Assembly: GCA_037903475.1 (NCBI GenBank)
Contig: JBAJFG010000417.1
Span: 1-64,000 of the forward strand
Reading direction: 5' to 3'
Length of the DNA stretch: 64,000 bases
Source: Ancylostoma caninum
Taxonomy: Eukaryota; Nematoda; Chromadorea; Rhabditida; Ancylostomatidae
Below the pieces are notes generated by a model. It ran no database searches. It saw only the letters and a list, made by a program, of their open reading frames with translations, and had not been told where the DNA came from. Shown in pieces: positions 35,333 to 47,032 of this stretch (position 1 is its first letter; the number at the start of each line of letters is the position of its first letter). The translations under genes and the position numbers were made by a program.

Positions 35333-38024
35333 ATTAGGTGATTTGAGTCGAATGATTTGGATCAGCGCCGATAATCCCGACCCAGAACAAGAGTCAGTCT
35401 TCTAGCAGACAGCGCAGTGAGCATGTAAATATCGAGCATGTCTAATTATATGAATCCTCCAAGTAGTTGGGAGAAATTTCATGCCCACGTCATTGTTAAT
35501 TGCGTTGCAAGCGGGGGCGTGCGTAAGCAATCCAGAAAAACTCGGATGCACTTTTTTCTCAGGAAATCTTTTGAGAAAAAAAGGCTAGACGACAGCACGC
35601 AAATCGATGTCTAGACAAACGACACCAGAAAAAATTGCGAAACAAAAACTACAGCAGAAATTGCAGTGTGAACTCTAAGAGAGGAAGTAGTTAGAAGCTC
35701 ATTACGCTTCTTTCACTATTTGTTTGCACTAAAATCTAGAGAGCTACTGGAGCTTCAAGTTCTCCAGCACTTCTGCTTACATCAGTTGAAAGTGCAGAAC
35801 TTCTAAAGCACCTGATCTGGCTACATTTAAGCGGAGGTGATTAATTTGTAGCACAGCGTCCTCCACCTGTAGCGAAAGTTTGTCCCCACCTTCTGTGGTA
35901 GCACTCACCCAGGCAGTGAGCGAGTGAAGTTGAAAGTGCAAAGCTCTATAACACTGAAATTCGCATTTTTCAAGGCAAGAAGATAAGCAGAACTATTTGC
36001 GAAATTGACCGCAGTGCATTATCATTAATCCTACATGTTCTATACAACCTGATCTGAACAGAGATAAACCGCGCCTTTGTTTAGAGAGCCTTTGTTCGCA
36101 AAACTAAGGGCCTGAGTTTGATTGATTGTTGCTCAGCTTAACATGATTCCTACTCAGCTTTGTGATTGTCAGATTCGAGAAAGTTCTAGAAGCATCTCGC
36201 AACTTCATTTGCTGGGTACAATTCGATGTTATTTACCAGTACAGCAAAACATGATGAAAAGAGGACCTACTTAAAGGAGAATTTTGGCTCAATATTCCGC
36301 GGGAGGGAGATGGAAACGATGAATATCTAGCTAAATTAATCGCTGTTTGCAGCAAACGACGTTGTTAGGCTCTAATTATTCCCCATCATGGGTTTCCGCC
36401 TAAATTCTAAAAAAAGGTGAAAAATGAGAAAGTGAAATGGAGAGGTGAGGGAGGTGGATTCATCCGATATTTCAGTGGAACCTAGCGAATAAATCTAAAA
36501 TCTAAAACAAATTACTTGCATAGGCCTTCTGTTTCGAGAGTAAATTGCTCAGATAGAATTTACTGAAAAATCGAGATTCTCCAAAATTTAAAAGCAACAC
36601 TCACGGAATTCTTTGTTTCCTCATACGTTTCCGGATTTCACGGTATCGAGGATCATAAAATTCAAATTCAATAAAGAATCAGTGCAAAACAAGTGAGAAA
36701 CCCACAAAATGGGGTGTTCTTTTCCGAAATTTTGAATGGCGGGGAAGGTAGCTCGGATGTCAAGTCACCTGAATACAACGAACGCTTTTCAATAAGTGCC
36801 CCGACTACGTAAGTTGGTGCATCGTTCACAAAAAGTCCACATCGACGGTCTCCGCTGTAACCCTATGAACCGATTACACAAGATAGATTATTTCAGGAGT
36901 CGGATCTCTACTTGTCCCTCAGTCGCCCAAGAATACTACGTATACCATGACATGACATCGCCTCGGCGGCATTTGCAGAAAAACGCCATCCAGGATCCAG
37001 ACAACATCTAGGATCAAGAATTCATTACACGTCCAGAGACCATATGTATGAGGTAGACGTCTCACCATGGCGCGGATATGTAGTACAAATAGTAACGAAA
37101 ACAATGGCAATGGTCTCTTCCGCTTTGCGACTCAGTTTTTTTTTTTCAAGAAAATTTGTACCAGAGATACGGTCGACTCGTTAACGTGCATTTATTTCTA
37201 GGTAATTTAGAAGCATAGTTGCTTCCTAGGCGCAAACGAACTATATTCAGCAGAATGTTACACCTTAAAGTGCATCACACATCTATTTTCCGATGTTATT
37301 GTTAATTAGCACAGCTGCTCTGTGTAAAATTGTGTATTATGTCAAAGAAGCCCACATGAATGGGAATTCCAAGATGATTCGCTAATGAAACGCCCTCCCC
37401 CATATCTGTCACGAAAGTAAAATGCACTTGCGTTCGTTTCATCTAAAGAAGTAGAGAATAACGAGCAGGAAACATAGGGGCCAGCGGTGCGAGAAGTTTC
37501 TCTTCTCCTTTCTACGTCTTCCGTTTTATGGCCTTGTCGCACTTCAGCTTTCTGGACTAAATTCAGGATATACATATTCACATTCCTCGCGATAGATGGG
37601 CAGGACAGGTCAAAGCAATGGGTAATTTAACCAACTTCCTACCTGCTCTTGAGTAATTTCTGTCGCAATTCGTTTGCAGATAGGCTAAAGTAGGTAATGG
37701 CAGAAGCTTGGCCATAAACAGAGTGGGGATCGAGTTTCTGGACCAAATACATGCATATTCTTCAACAGACTAACCAGGAACAGTTTTTCGGTCTTTGACA
37801 GAGACCTCCAAGGTATTCAGCCTGCCCTTTATGCCGTTCTACACTGGTCTTCCAGGTGGTAGCTAGATATCTCCCACGACAAGGCCACAGTTACGTGCAC
37901 TGGTTCAAGTCATCCTGTTTTATCTAGAAAGCCGTGATTCGCAGGTATCTATGAAGGCCCATGATCTTGGCTCCACATATACCAATACCCTTACAGTTGA
38001 TCCGTAGTTTTTTTTTCCACTTGT
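35333..38024. other. no gene recognised
   Basis: AT-rich intergenic DNA with no exon structure that I can support on either strand. Confidence 0.35.
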
Positions 38025-38189
38025 AAACTGGAAACACTCTATAAACATTTCCTGACTTATTTTAGACCTATACTTGAGTACTGCTGGTCTCCCTCCGATA
38101 AACTTCTCATCGATGCAGTAGAAAATGTCCAAAAGAAATTCACGCATCGCATATTTGCCAGGAACGGGGTATGTACAGTACATACTTAA
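38025..38189 (+). pseudogene. C-terminal reverse transcriptase fragment of a LINE
   Basis: The frame reads KLETLYKHFLTYFRPILEYC, then WSPSDKLLIDAVENVQKKFT, then HRIF. This is the conserved post-RT block of Jockey/CR1-type LINEs (LYKxFVRPxLEYxxxxWSP, then a helix with VExVQxxFTxRI). The frame stops at 38187. Nothing of the endonuclease or catalytic RT core is visible nearby, so it is a short relic. It is not contiguous with the fragment at 18783. Confidence 0.75.
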
Positions 38190-38691
38190 GATTTCCCCCT
38201 ACGGGACGGAAAGAAATGAGCGAAGCAGAACAGTGAAGCTCAACGTCTGACTTTCCGCAGAGTTGTTCTCATGCACTGAATAGAGCAAGCCTCATAAGGT
38301 TCGCTGAAGTCTCCCATGACCTTTCTAAAGGAGCCATTTGCACCAGTTTACGCACTCGTGGAAAATCCTATTACACGGCAATGATGTGACTCTAAAGAAG
38401 AAGACGAATGAAACAAATCAACGCCACTTCCCTAGAGGTGGAATCTTTGGCCTGTTGTTCCTAAGAAGCAGGGTCAAGCGATGGTAATTTATCGAGGGGC
38501 CTCGGGGGGGGGGGGGAGGGTAGTATGCTAACAGCAAGTTACGGAAGTTCATTTTTCACCAGCGAGCTCCAAGTTCGATTCCTCTCAGGAGCGCCAGTTT
38601 CGGAAACACATTGACATACTTGTTTTCTTCTAATAGCAAGCATAACAAGTGTAAAATCCCCAGATGAGCATTTTCTTCTCAAGCTTTGACG
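38190..38691. other. no gene; contains a G13 run
   Basis: Thirteen consecutive G at 38504-38516. The word agttcgattcc at 38571 resembles a B-box, but no tRNA fold surrounds it. Confidence 0.35.
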
Positions 38692-38855
38692 TTTTACTAG
38701 CGCCCCTTCGGGACGCTAGAAAGTGGGGTGGCTCAGCCACTTGGGACATGTGCAAACGCTTCACACTTGCCAAATCTCTAGAAAATTGATAAAGAAGCAG
38801 AACCAATCTTCCAATGGGCCCAAACATGAAGTCCTTCTTATGAGTTGAGTATGAG
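38692..38855. repeat. double-hairpin repeat, copy 1
   Basis: Contains CTAGCGCCCCTTCGGGACGC and TAG, folding as CTAGCG-CCC-ttc-GGG-CGCTAG with one bulge, then AAGTGGGGTGG and CCACTT forming a second stem. The next 100 bases also align with the copy at 40320-40480, in the same orientation. The two copies bracket minisatellite array 1. The function of the structure is unknown. Confidence 0.7.
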
Positions 38856-38899
38856 CATGAGGAGTTCGTTCTCCGTCGTATTTCGTATTCGTACGTATT

Positions 38900-39795
38900 C
38901 CTCACTACCCGGCTAACGCAGACGCGTTCTCCATCGGCGGAACTGTATCCTGCCGTTCCCCACACTATTGGACAAGGCAAAATCGTATCCGAGTGTTTTC
39001 CAGACTACTGAGCCGCAGCGGGCCCTTCCTCCATCAGAGCGCCCGTATTCTGGCGCCTTCCTCACAGTTAGTGCAAGCCAGATCCTGGCATTCTCAACTA
39101 TCGGACTTGAGTGAACCCGTATCCTGACGTTCTCCACACCATTATGCTACGACGGGTCCTTCCTCCATCGGTTGACCCGCATCCTGGCGTCCCCCGCACC
39201 ATTGGGCCCTGTCGGGCCTTTTCTCCACTGCTGGACCCGTGTCATGGCGTTCCCCACAGCACTGGGCCATGGTGGGCCCTTTCTCCATCGGTGGACCTGT
39301 GTCATGGCGTTCCCCACAGCACTGGGCCACGGCGGGCCTTTTCTCCATTGGTGGACCGGTATCCTGGCGTCCCCCACACCATTGGGCCACAGCGGGCCCT
39401 TTCTCCATCGGTGGACCCGTGTTCTGGCGTCCCCTACACCAGTGGGCCACGGGGGACCCTTTCTTCATCGGTGGACCCGCATCCTGGCGTCCCCCGCACC
39501 ATTGGGCCATGGCGGGCCCTTTCTCCATCGGTGGACCTGTGTCATGGCGTTCCCCACAGCACTGGGCCATGGCGGGCCCTTTCTCTATCAGTGGACCTGT
39601 GTCATGGCGTTCCCCACATCACTGGGCCATGGCGGGCCCTTTCTCCATCGCTGGACCCGTACCTTGGCGTTCCCTACAGCACTGGGCCACGGCGGGCCCT
39701 CTCTCCATCGGTGGACCCGTATTTCGGCGTCCGCTGCACCATTGGGCCACGGCTGGCCCTTTCTCATCGCTGGTCCCGTATCCGTATATAGTTGA
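38900..39795. repeat. 60-bp minisatellite, array 1
   Basis: About 14 units. From 39121 to 39780 the period is exactly 60 without indels; earlier units are degenerate. The unit reads roughly cctggcgtcccccacacc, attgggccatggcgggccct, ttctccatcggtggacccgt. Translations are open in all three plus frames (20-residue repeats such as GPWRALSPSVDLCHGVPHST) and in minus frames (GPPMEKGPAMAQWCGGRQDT). Openness in many frames on both strands indicates a stop-poor repeat, not a gene. Confidence 0.92.
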
Positions 39796-39849
39796 TTGGA
39801 TACACAATGTCATGCCTTCATATTCAGAGGCTTTTACTCTTTGTTAGAG

Positions 39850-40319
39850 CAGAAGCTTTCTCGAAACGAACGGATGTCGTGACTACACAATCGCTGCGAG
39901 AAATTCAGCAGGGGATGCGACAGTAGCATCCACCAGACGAGGCGACTGCGTAGGTCCAGCCTCGCCGAAGCTTCCGAGACGCTGCAGCTCTCTTAACACC
40001 CGTCCATTTCTTCCTGCAAGTGCACACAGCGTTGCAACAGTGAAAGGTTGGTTTTCCTGCTGCGTACATTGTGCAGCCTGAAAGCTCGTAAACACTCCCT
40101 CACCCCTATGCGGCAAGACCGCCAGCGAAGGTGATGAAACCACTAACTCGTGCATGCGGGAGAGCCAGCAGTGACGTAATCGCGAGTCCCGAAACGAACG
40201 TGTCTGCGTCCATGGAAATCGGCCATTTCGCCCCACAGTCTGCGTCTCAAGATTGCGGTGTCTATGAGTGCCGCCCCGTATCTCTAACCGCTCTAGCCCC
40301 CTTACGGCGCTTTGTTTAA
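39850..40319. repeat. GC-rich block between the array and hairpin copy 2
   Basis: Compositionally distinct from its surroundings and ending ccttacggcgctttgttt. A similar end (ccttacggtgctttgtta) and loosely similar upstream DNA occur at 42850-43190, beyond array 2, so this may be a repeat that travels with the minisatellite. A 117-codon minus frame (40236-39883) is open but has no family resemblance. Confidence 0.4.
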
Positions 40320-40480
40320 TAGACTAGCGCCCCTTCGGGACGCTAGAAAGTGGGGTGGGGCAGCCACTTGAGGTATGTGCGAAAGCTTCACATGTGCAAA
40401 ATGCTTAGGAAATTAGCAAATAAGCAAAATTAATCATTAACTGAGCTCAAATTCCAAAACCTTCTTATAAGTTACGTATA
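40320..40480. repeat. double-hairpin repeat, copy 2
   Basis: Same orientation as 38692-38855; the first 50 bases are nearly identical (actagcgccccttcgggacg, ctagaaagtggggtgg) and similarity continues to ccttcttataagtt. The distance between copies is 1.63 kb. Confidence 0.7.
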
Positions 40481-40835
40481 TTCTACGGGTCTGGCCGCCT
40501 CTTCAACGTCGGGCTTGGAGACTTCTCGTAATCCTGGCCTTGCTTGTAAGTTCTTAATCACGCACCTACATGTAAAGCAAATCTCTGATACGATGATACT
40601 ACCTACTTTTTTGTCACATTTCTTACATGCCTGTGGACCCGTTATGAGCGGCCACTTTCAACTCTGCGCAGGAGTATCTTTCACATGACTTCAGTACTTG
40701 TGAACAACACTGTAACCAATGCCGTGTGAATAATCACCTAGAATGATTCAAGCTCCACGTTGTTGAGATAGTCCAACTGGTGAGCTTCTACTCCAATATA
40801 CAGGAAGGAAGAGGAGGTGGTCGACTGAGATACAA

Positions 40836-42640
40836 GTGAGCGCGTGCCCCTACTCCACCGGTAGACGTGCACCTTGGTGTTTTCCTCACTACTGGGCCAC
40901 GGCGGATCCATTCTCCATCCGTGGACCCCAGCGGCGGACGCAGAAAGTGGGCGGGAGGGGGGGGGGGCGTGGGAAAAAAGTGGGGTCTCAGCCGCTTCGG
41001 GGACCCAGATGGAAAATAAAGTTGATAAAAATATTAATTATAATAGTAAACAATAAATAAATAATAACTAATACAGGATTTTTATTTGTATTGTAAAGTA
41101 GTTTCGAAAATTTGGCGACCCATTCTCTGGGGGGGGGGGTGCGCCCCCCGCCGCCGCCCGCGTCCGCCACTGGTGGACCCGTATGCTGGCGTTTTCCCTA
41201 CTGATGGGAATCGTGCGACTCACTCTCTATCCGTGCACCCGTATCCAGGCGCTTTCCCGCTTTTGGGCCAGGGAAGACCCATTCTCCAGCCATGCACCCG
41301 TATACTGACGTTTTCCCCACAACTGGGCCATGGCAGACTCATTCTCCAGCCATAGACCCGTATCCTGACGTTTTCCGCACAATTGGGCCATGACAGACCC
41401 GTTCCCAATCCGTCGACCCTTATGCGTTTTCCCCATAACTGGGACACGGCGTAACTATTCTCCATCCATGGACCCATATCCTGGCGTTTTCCCGACTACT
41501 GGCCGCATGCAGACCCATTCTCCATCTGAGGATCCATATACTGGCGTTTTTCCCACTACTGGGCCACGGCAGACCCATCCTCCATCCGAGGACTCTTATC
41601 CTAGCGTTTTCCCCACTACTGGCCCACTACAGACCCGTTCTCCATTTGTGGGCCCTCATCCTGGCGTATTTCTTACTATTGGCCACGACGGGTTCATTCT
41701 TCATCATGGACCCGTATACTTGCGTTTCCCGCACTACTGGTCCATGGCAGACCGATCTCCATCCATCCGTGGGCCATTATCCTCGCGTTTCCTTACTATT
41801 GGCCACGGCAGACCCATTCCTCATCAGTGGGCCCTTATCGTGGCGTTTTCCCGACTATTGGCCGCAGGCAGACCCACTTTCCATCTGAGGACCCGTATAC
41901 TGACGTTTTCTCCACTACTGGGCCGCGGCAGACCCACCCTTCATACATTGACCCGTATACTGGCGTTTTTCTCACTAATGGCCACGGCAGACCCATTCTC
42001 CATCCGTGGACCCATATCCTGGCGTTTCCCCCACTACTGGTCCACTACAGACCCATCCTCCATCCATGGGCTCTTATCCTGGCGTTTTCCCATTACTGGG
42101 CCACGGCAGACCCGTTCTCCATCTGCGCACCCATACCCTGGAGTTTTCCCGACTACTGGCCGCAGGCAGACCCATTCTCCATCCGTGCACCCGTATCCAG
42201 GCGCTTTCTTGGGCCAGGGAAGACCCATTCTCCAGCCATGCATCCGTATCCTGACGTTTTCCGCACTACTGGGTCATGGCAGACCCATTCTCCAGCCATG
42301 GAGCAGTATCCTGACGTTTTCCCCACAATTGGGCCATGGCAGACCCATTCTCCAGCCAACCGTATCCTGACGTTTTCCGCACAATTGGGCCACGGCAGAC
42401 CCGTTCTTCATCCGCGCACCCATATCCTGGAGTTTTCCCGACTACTGGCCGCAGGCAGACCCATGCTTCATCCATTGACCCGTATACTGGCGTTTTTCTC
42501 ACTACTGGGCCACGGCAGACCCATCCTCCATTTGTGGGCCCTCATCCTGGCGTATTTCTTACTATTGACCACGGCAGACCCATTCCTCCTTTTCTCGATC
42601 AGTGGTTTCCTATCCTAGTGTTCTGGTTTTTTTCTGAACT
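40836..42640. repeat. 60-bp minisatellite, array 2
   Basis: About 25 units of the same family as array 1 but a different subtype (ggcgttttccccactactgg, gccacggcagacccattctc, catccgtggacccgtatcc). Unlike array 1, unit length varies with small indels. It is split at 40929-41172 by a hAT-type MITE. The longest open frame of the window (41390-42370, plus) lies here, but it switches repeat register across indels and has overlapping open frames, so it is not treated as a gene. Confidence 0.92.
40929..41172. mobile_element. hAT-type MITE family B, copy B, inserted in the minisatellite
   Basis: Ends CAGCGGCGGACGCAG (left) and, inverted, CAGTGGCGGACGCGG (right). Both sides carry the octamer GTGGACCC (40921-40928 and 41173-41180), a perfect 8-bp target duplication taken from the minisatellite unit. 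Internally it has the ccgcttcggggacccag block, an AT-rich middle and a G-run. No coding capacity. Eight-base duplications and CAG ends point to hAT transposase mobilisation. Confidence 0.93.
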
Positions 42641-42849
42641 ATGGAGCCCCGGCACATTTGCCCGTCGTCAGTGCACCCGCACTACTTGTAAATCTCGAGA
42701 ATAATGGAAGAATGTTAGGAAACATTCAGTTTGGTCAATTGCATGTGCTTACAGGAAATGTCACAATAGCTTAGGATGACTGGTTCTTCATTCGTTCTTC
42801 TTGTGTATTGGATTGTATCGTCCTTCTTAGAGACAAACACTGATCCACG

Positions 42850-43240
42850 ACCCCCTAATCTATGCGGGACCTCGGGAATAAGTGCGCCACACGCACACTC
42901 CCAAGTCGAGGACCGAGCGCGGCCATCGCTGCGCGACCACTCATGATCCATTCGAGGAGAATCTGTTGGACACCGCTAAAGCGCCAACAGAGGGGCTACT
43001 CTGCTCCGTACACTGCTGTTACGCAATGTCAAGTCGTTGTAAACATTCTCTCGCCCGGAGGGCTCGAGACAGCTAGAGCAGGCTCCCGCCACGAAACCCT
43101 GAAAGCACTGTCTAAACCTCTCGCTTTCATCATTGGAGACTGTATCCATTTTTCCGTCAGTGCCGTCCTTACGGTGCTTTGTTATATAGATTTGGCTCTA
43201 AATCTCCTAGGGTCCAATAGATGTGTAGCTCAAAATGCAA
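42850..43240. repeat. GC-rich block right of array 2
   Basis: Distinct GC-rich DNA with ctccgtacactg and ccttacggtgctttgtta words that resemble 39850-40319 in order. Open plus frames (42862-43248) are Arg/Ala-rich and unassigned. Confidence 0.35.
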
Positions 43241-43249
43241 TTCGGTGAG

Positions 43250-44989
43250 TGGTGTTCTGGGAACTCTTGACATCACATGGTGCTCCAAAGCTGTGGAGGC
43301 GGTTTCCTAGAATCAAATCCTTATAAGGGTACAAAATCCTCGGCTTCTCATTCACTGGAAATTTTTTATAGCGATAAGGCCTCATAAGACATAACCGCAA
43401 ATTTTGTTAAATTTGAGGTGTGTTGGCACTCAATACTAACTGACAAAATCAGAAGCTCTTGTGCAGAACGATTCTATGCCTAGGAAAAAGCAAATCCTCC
43501 TCATTTGTAAAGCATTGAAGCTGGTTCGTCACACCGAGTAACTATGAAGTTATTAGCCTCAAATTAACACCACAATCTCAAACTTGTTAAGAATCAGGTT
43601 TTTTATGGCTCTTTTGTAGTGCATATGTAGAAGCAGACAAAACCTCAAATGTGATCCCAGAAGAGGAAGTCATGCTCTACAGTTCTGTGAAATTTCTGCT
43701 TTCAATATTCCCTAGGACCAGTTTTATTTCGTTAATAAACCGATAATGAACCTCTGGTAAAGATGGCAATTTTACCATCTTTTTACCAAGGAATTTCCAC
43801 CCAAATTTAACCCAAACAAACTTAATTTTCGAAATGGGAAAATCTTATTGATATCAGGACGATTTAAGCCGTTTTCTCAGGTCACATGCCAATTCTTTTG
43901 AATTCGTTACAAGCAACAATACATCTGCACGTGTGCGATTCTAATTCTGGGTGAAGGGACACCACTCACACGCCACTTTCACTAGTTCAAAAAAAAGGCC
44001 TGATAATTCGTTTTTGTCCCTATACATAGATTCTTGACGTCCGATTGCACCACATGCTTTTTTCCGTTTTGCAAAAATTAGACTCCGGCGAAGATCAAAC
44101 CTTGGACCTGTTTGAGCTCGATTAGGACTTCAGCGTCACTCCAGTTGCTTATAATGAGTGAGAAGAGTGTGCGACAGACACATGTCTGACAATTGACTGC
44201 TTGTTTCATCGATAAAACTTGAAACTCAAAAATAAAAATTAGAAATTGAAAGAGAATGATTAATTTTAAAAATTAATTCGGAAAGTATCTTCCGTTTATC
44301 TAAAAAATCGTTGAGTTACAATGACAGAGAACGTAAAAAAATTGAATTTTCTGTAGAGGGTCGCATTTTTCTAGTCTACAAGGAGGGGATCGCATAGGAG
44401 TCGAATTTTTACCATTTTTTACATCACGCTTGACCCAGCTAAGAAGTGGGTGGAGTTAGAAAATTGTGAGGGGAGAAATGATTTCAAAATGCTAGGACAA
44501 GGTTCATCTGGAGAACCGTAAAAATTCAAACCTTCAATTAATAAACATTTTCATATCTGACCTACTTACATGAGTGTGGTGCTCTATACAAAGACGCGAT
44601 ATCGATTTATAAGAACGATTTTAACCGAATTTCACCTTGTCCAGAACGGATGAGTTCGTCCAAAGCGTTCTACTGTGTAGAGATTTTTTGTTATCTATAA
44701 CTTCCTATGCATTTGATATTACCAGGAGCTTCCAGAAGCAATTCGGATGCAAAAAAACCCCGTACAATATGGAGATCTTCTTCGTACCCATGAGGCCTTC
44801 TCCTAGGATAAGGCTGAACCTACAGAATCGAGCCTGGTTGTGTTGCTTATCCAGGATCAAGCCTTGAGACCTTGACAAAAACTAAAAACTAACAAATTAG
44901 AAGATCGCGAGTACTACAGTAGACCGAACAATCCATCCAACCTTAAGAGGCTGGAGTGAGTACCGACAACAGGATTTTGAAGGGTGATC
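43250..44989. other. no gene recognised
   Basis: AT-rich with no supportable exon or repeat. Confidence 0.35.
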
Positions 44990-45197
44990 GATACCTGATG
45001 CGTGCGTTTGACGCGCGCGCTTCTACATGACGAAAGATAGGGCGAGTCGCATAGTTGACGCAGCTCAGACGCACGCGTAAGCGACCTCGACGTGGCTGCA
45101 CCTTTTTTCCGTTAAGGATGCATACGCCGCATTGACGGTCTTGGTGGAAAATCTTTCGCAAATGAATGCGTGCGTCTGACGCGCGCACTAGTAAAAT
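44990..45197. mobile_element. MITE family C copy 2
   Basis: Left part tgatgcgtgcgtttgacgcg and inverted right part tagtgcgcgcgtcagacgca are inverted repeats. The inner block agatagggcgagtcgcat and a tail with gaaaatctttcgcaaatgaa match copy 1 at 9495-9727. Outermost ends are diverged, so borders are approximate. Confidence 0.75.
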
Positions 45198-46394
45198 TAC
45201 CTTTTAGAGGTAGAGAGGGAGACGGTGAGGATATTTGCCATTGACACCGCTCAAGTAATTTTGTATCATTTTTGGAACAGACATGGGCGAAGGGTGAGGA
45301 AGAAGGCGTCTGTGTCTTCAGACCATTTCTATGTCTAGTGTCGCTCTGCCAGATGATAAATGATGAACATAAAGAAATAGTGAAGGACTGTGACGGACTG
45401 GTGTCTTGCGTGCTTTGTGACGGATTGGGGGCAGTATTTAAGTATGTAGGTGGGACCTCACTCTATTGACTGAAAATCTGTTCAACACATTTGAAAGGCT
45501 TTACTGGGGATGCAAAATTGTCCGTGGCAGTATTCCTAGGTGTCAATGAAAGCCACAAGGAGTATTGTTTTCCACATTCTTTTACACATGACACATGATG
45601 ACTATGAATGAGAATAGCTACGAAAATATGATCTCCGCAATAAGGTTGGCTCATAGCATCCGCCACTGCTGACTTTGAAAGAACCGGTGGGTGGGAATAG
45701 AGTGGGAAGGGTTGAGGGGTGGCAAAGTGATGCTTTGGACTAGGCGTCTTCTACAAAAGGGCAAAGCACAATTTTAAGAAGCAGTAATTACGGGAAACAG
45801 CACCCATTCGCTAAAAAAGTGCTCTAGGGTACACTGAGTAATTACGGTGAACAACTCGAATTAAGAATTCGCAGGACTCTCCTGGAAGTTTTTCGCCCAG
45901 AAAGTCGGGCAGCAAGAGTGAAATTCTGGATTTTTGACTAGGGTAGAAGTCGAATCAATGCGAAATTGGTGGGTCTGAAGGCATGAATATCCATGAATTT
46001 CAAAAGAATAAAAGTAGCAAAGCATGCATAACTATCACGATCGTTTCACGAACAGCTTCACGTTTAAAAATGCTCAGAATTGAGGAGAAAACCGTACTTG
46101 TACTGAAAATGTTTTTTTAAAATAAAAGTTGGGGGGAAGCTTAAGCAGGCTTAAGCCCACAAAATCGTAGAAACCTTAAGCGTCTTCAAATACGTAGCCT
46201 ATTCAGAATTTCTCTGATTTTTCCGGCACCAAAAGAGGAACCTCCAGACTTATCACGGAACTATGAACCACTACTGTCTTTGTGAAGGAGGAACTACATC
46301 TTTCAATTTGTTGTCGTGACTACTGTAGTTAACGTTCATACTAAAAGTATAAAAACCGTGAAAATAACACTAGATTAGACATCACATAAATGTA
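45198..46394. other. no gene recognised
   Basis: Short open frames only (45272-45469 plus, 45666-45463 minus), without domain or splice support. Confidence 0.3.
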
Positions 46395-46846
46395 TTGGGT
46401 CGGGCAATAGGTTCGTGCGGTTTTTTCAACTCAGTTTATCACGAGAACTAATCTGAACTAATCACGATAGCCTTTCATAGGTCATCTTATAGCTCTTGCT
46501 TTTCTCTTTACGGGTATTATAGCCATAGCCAATTTTCTCAATTCCTGCTATACCCTATTTTCTATCGCTTGGAATGTGACCCTCCAATTTCACAAGAGCA
46601 AACATCTCCGACACCTACAACTGTTTGACTACAATAGCTGAATTAATGCAACGCAAGCTGTCAGGGATGTAAACAATGTCTTAATGGAAACCATGAGACG
46701 ATTTTACACAGGGACTTGCTCTGAATGTGAAGAAGAAGTATTGCGCATATTAACTTTCAGAAAAACCTACGTAAGTTCAACTAGTCCACTCCGTGAAAAT
46801 ACATTGAGTGCTCAGAAAAATCACACAAACTTATTGCCCAACCTAA
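46395..46846. mobile_element. 452-bp mariner-type MITE
   Basis: Left end TTGGGTCGGGCAATAGGTTC and inverted right end TTAGGTTGGGCAATAAGTTT are imperfect terminal repeats of about 36 bases. TA flanks at 46393-46394 and 46847-46848. Mariner ends often start TTAGGTT. No transposase motif is left inside. The ends differ from those of the mariner at 52706, so another autonomous mariner would have mobilised it. Confidence 0.8.
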
Positions 46847-47032
46847 TATTATATTTTCAGTAAGAAGAAAATCTATCGTTGATTTCAAAGTATAGTGTTG
46901 CACATGAGGCATATGGTGGTCTCCATTCTCATTATTATAAATCGACAGAATTTAAATTAACCCAATAACAATCCTAGGAGGAGGATCTGCAGGTCTAAGA
47001 AATCCATACCAGCTATCTGAAGTACCATTTAA

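Noticed and set aside
38504..38516. G-runs as quadruplex regulatory elements
   Set aside because: Isolated homopolymers in repeats; length is also prone to sequencing error.
38692..38720. Helitron 3' end (hairpin next to CTAG)
   Set aside because: In Helitrons the hairpin precedes the CTRR end by several bases; here CTAG is part of the stem, and no rolling-circle replicase or TC start was seen.
38692..38750. Hammerhead ribozyme
   Set aside because: No CTGATGA and GAAA core around the stems.
39111..39847. Three overlapping plus-strand frames of 202-226 codons as a repeat protein
   Set aside because: All three frames and minus frames are open because the 60-bp unit lacks stops; there is no reason to prefer one.
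41390..42618. Long open frames (up to 326 codons) in the minisatellite as genes
   Set aside because: Several frames on both strands are open at once, repeat register shifts across indels, and no splice or start context is seen.
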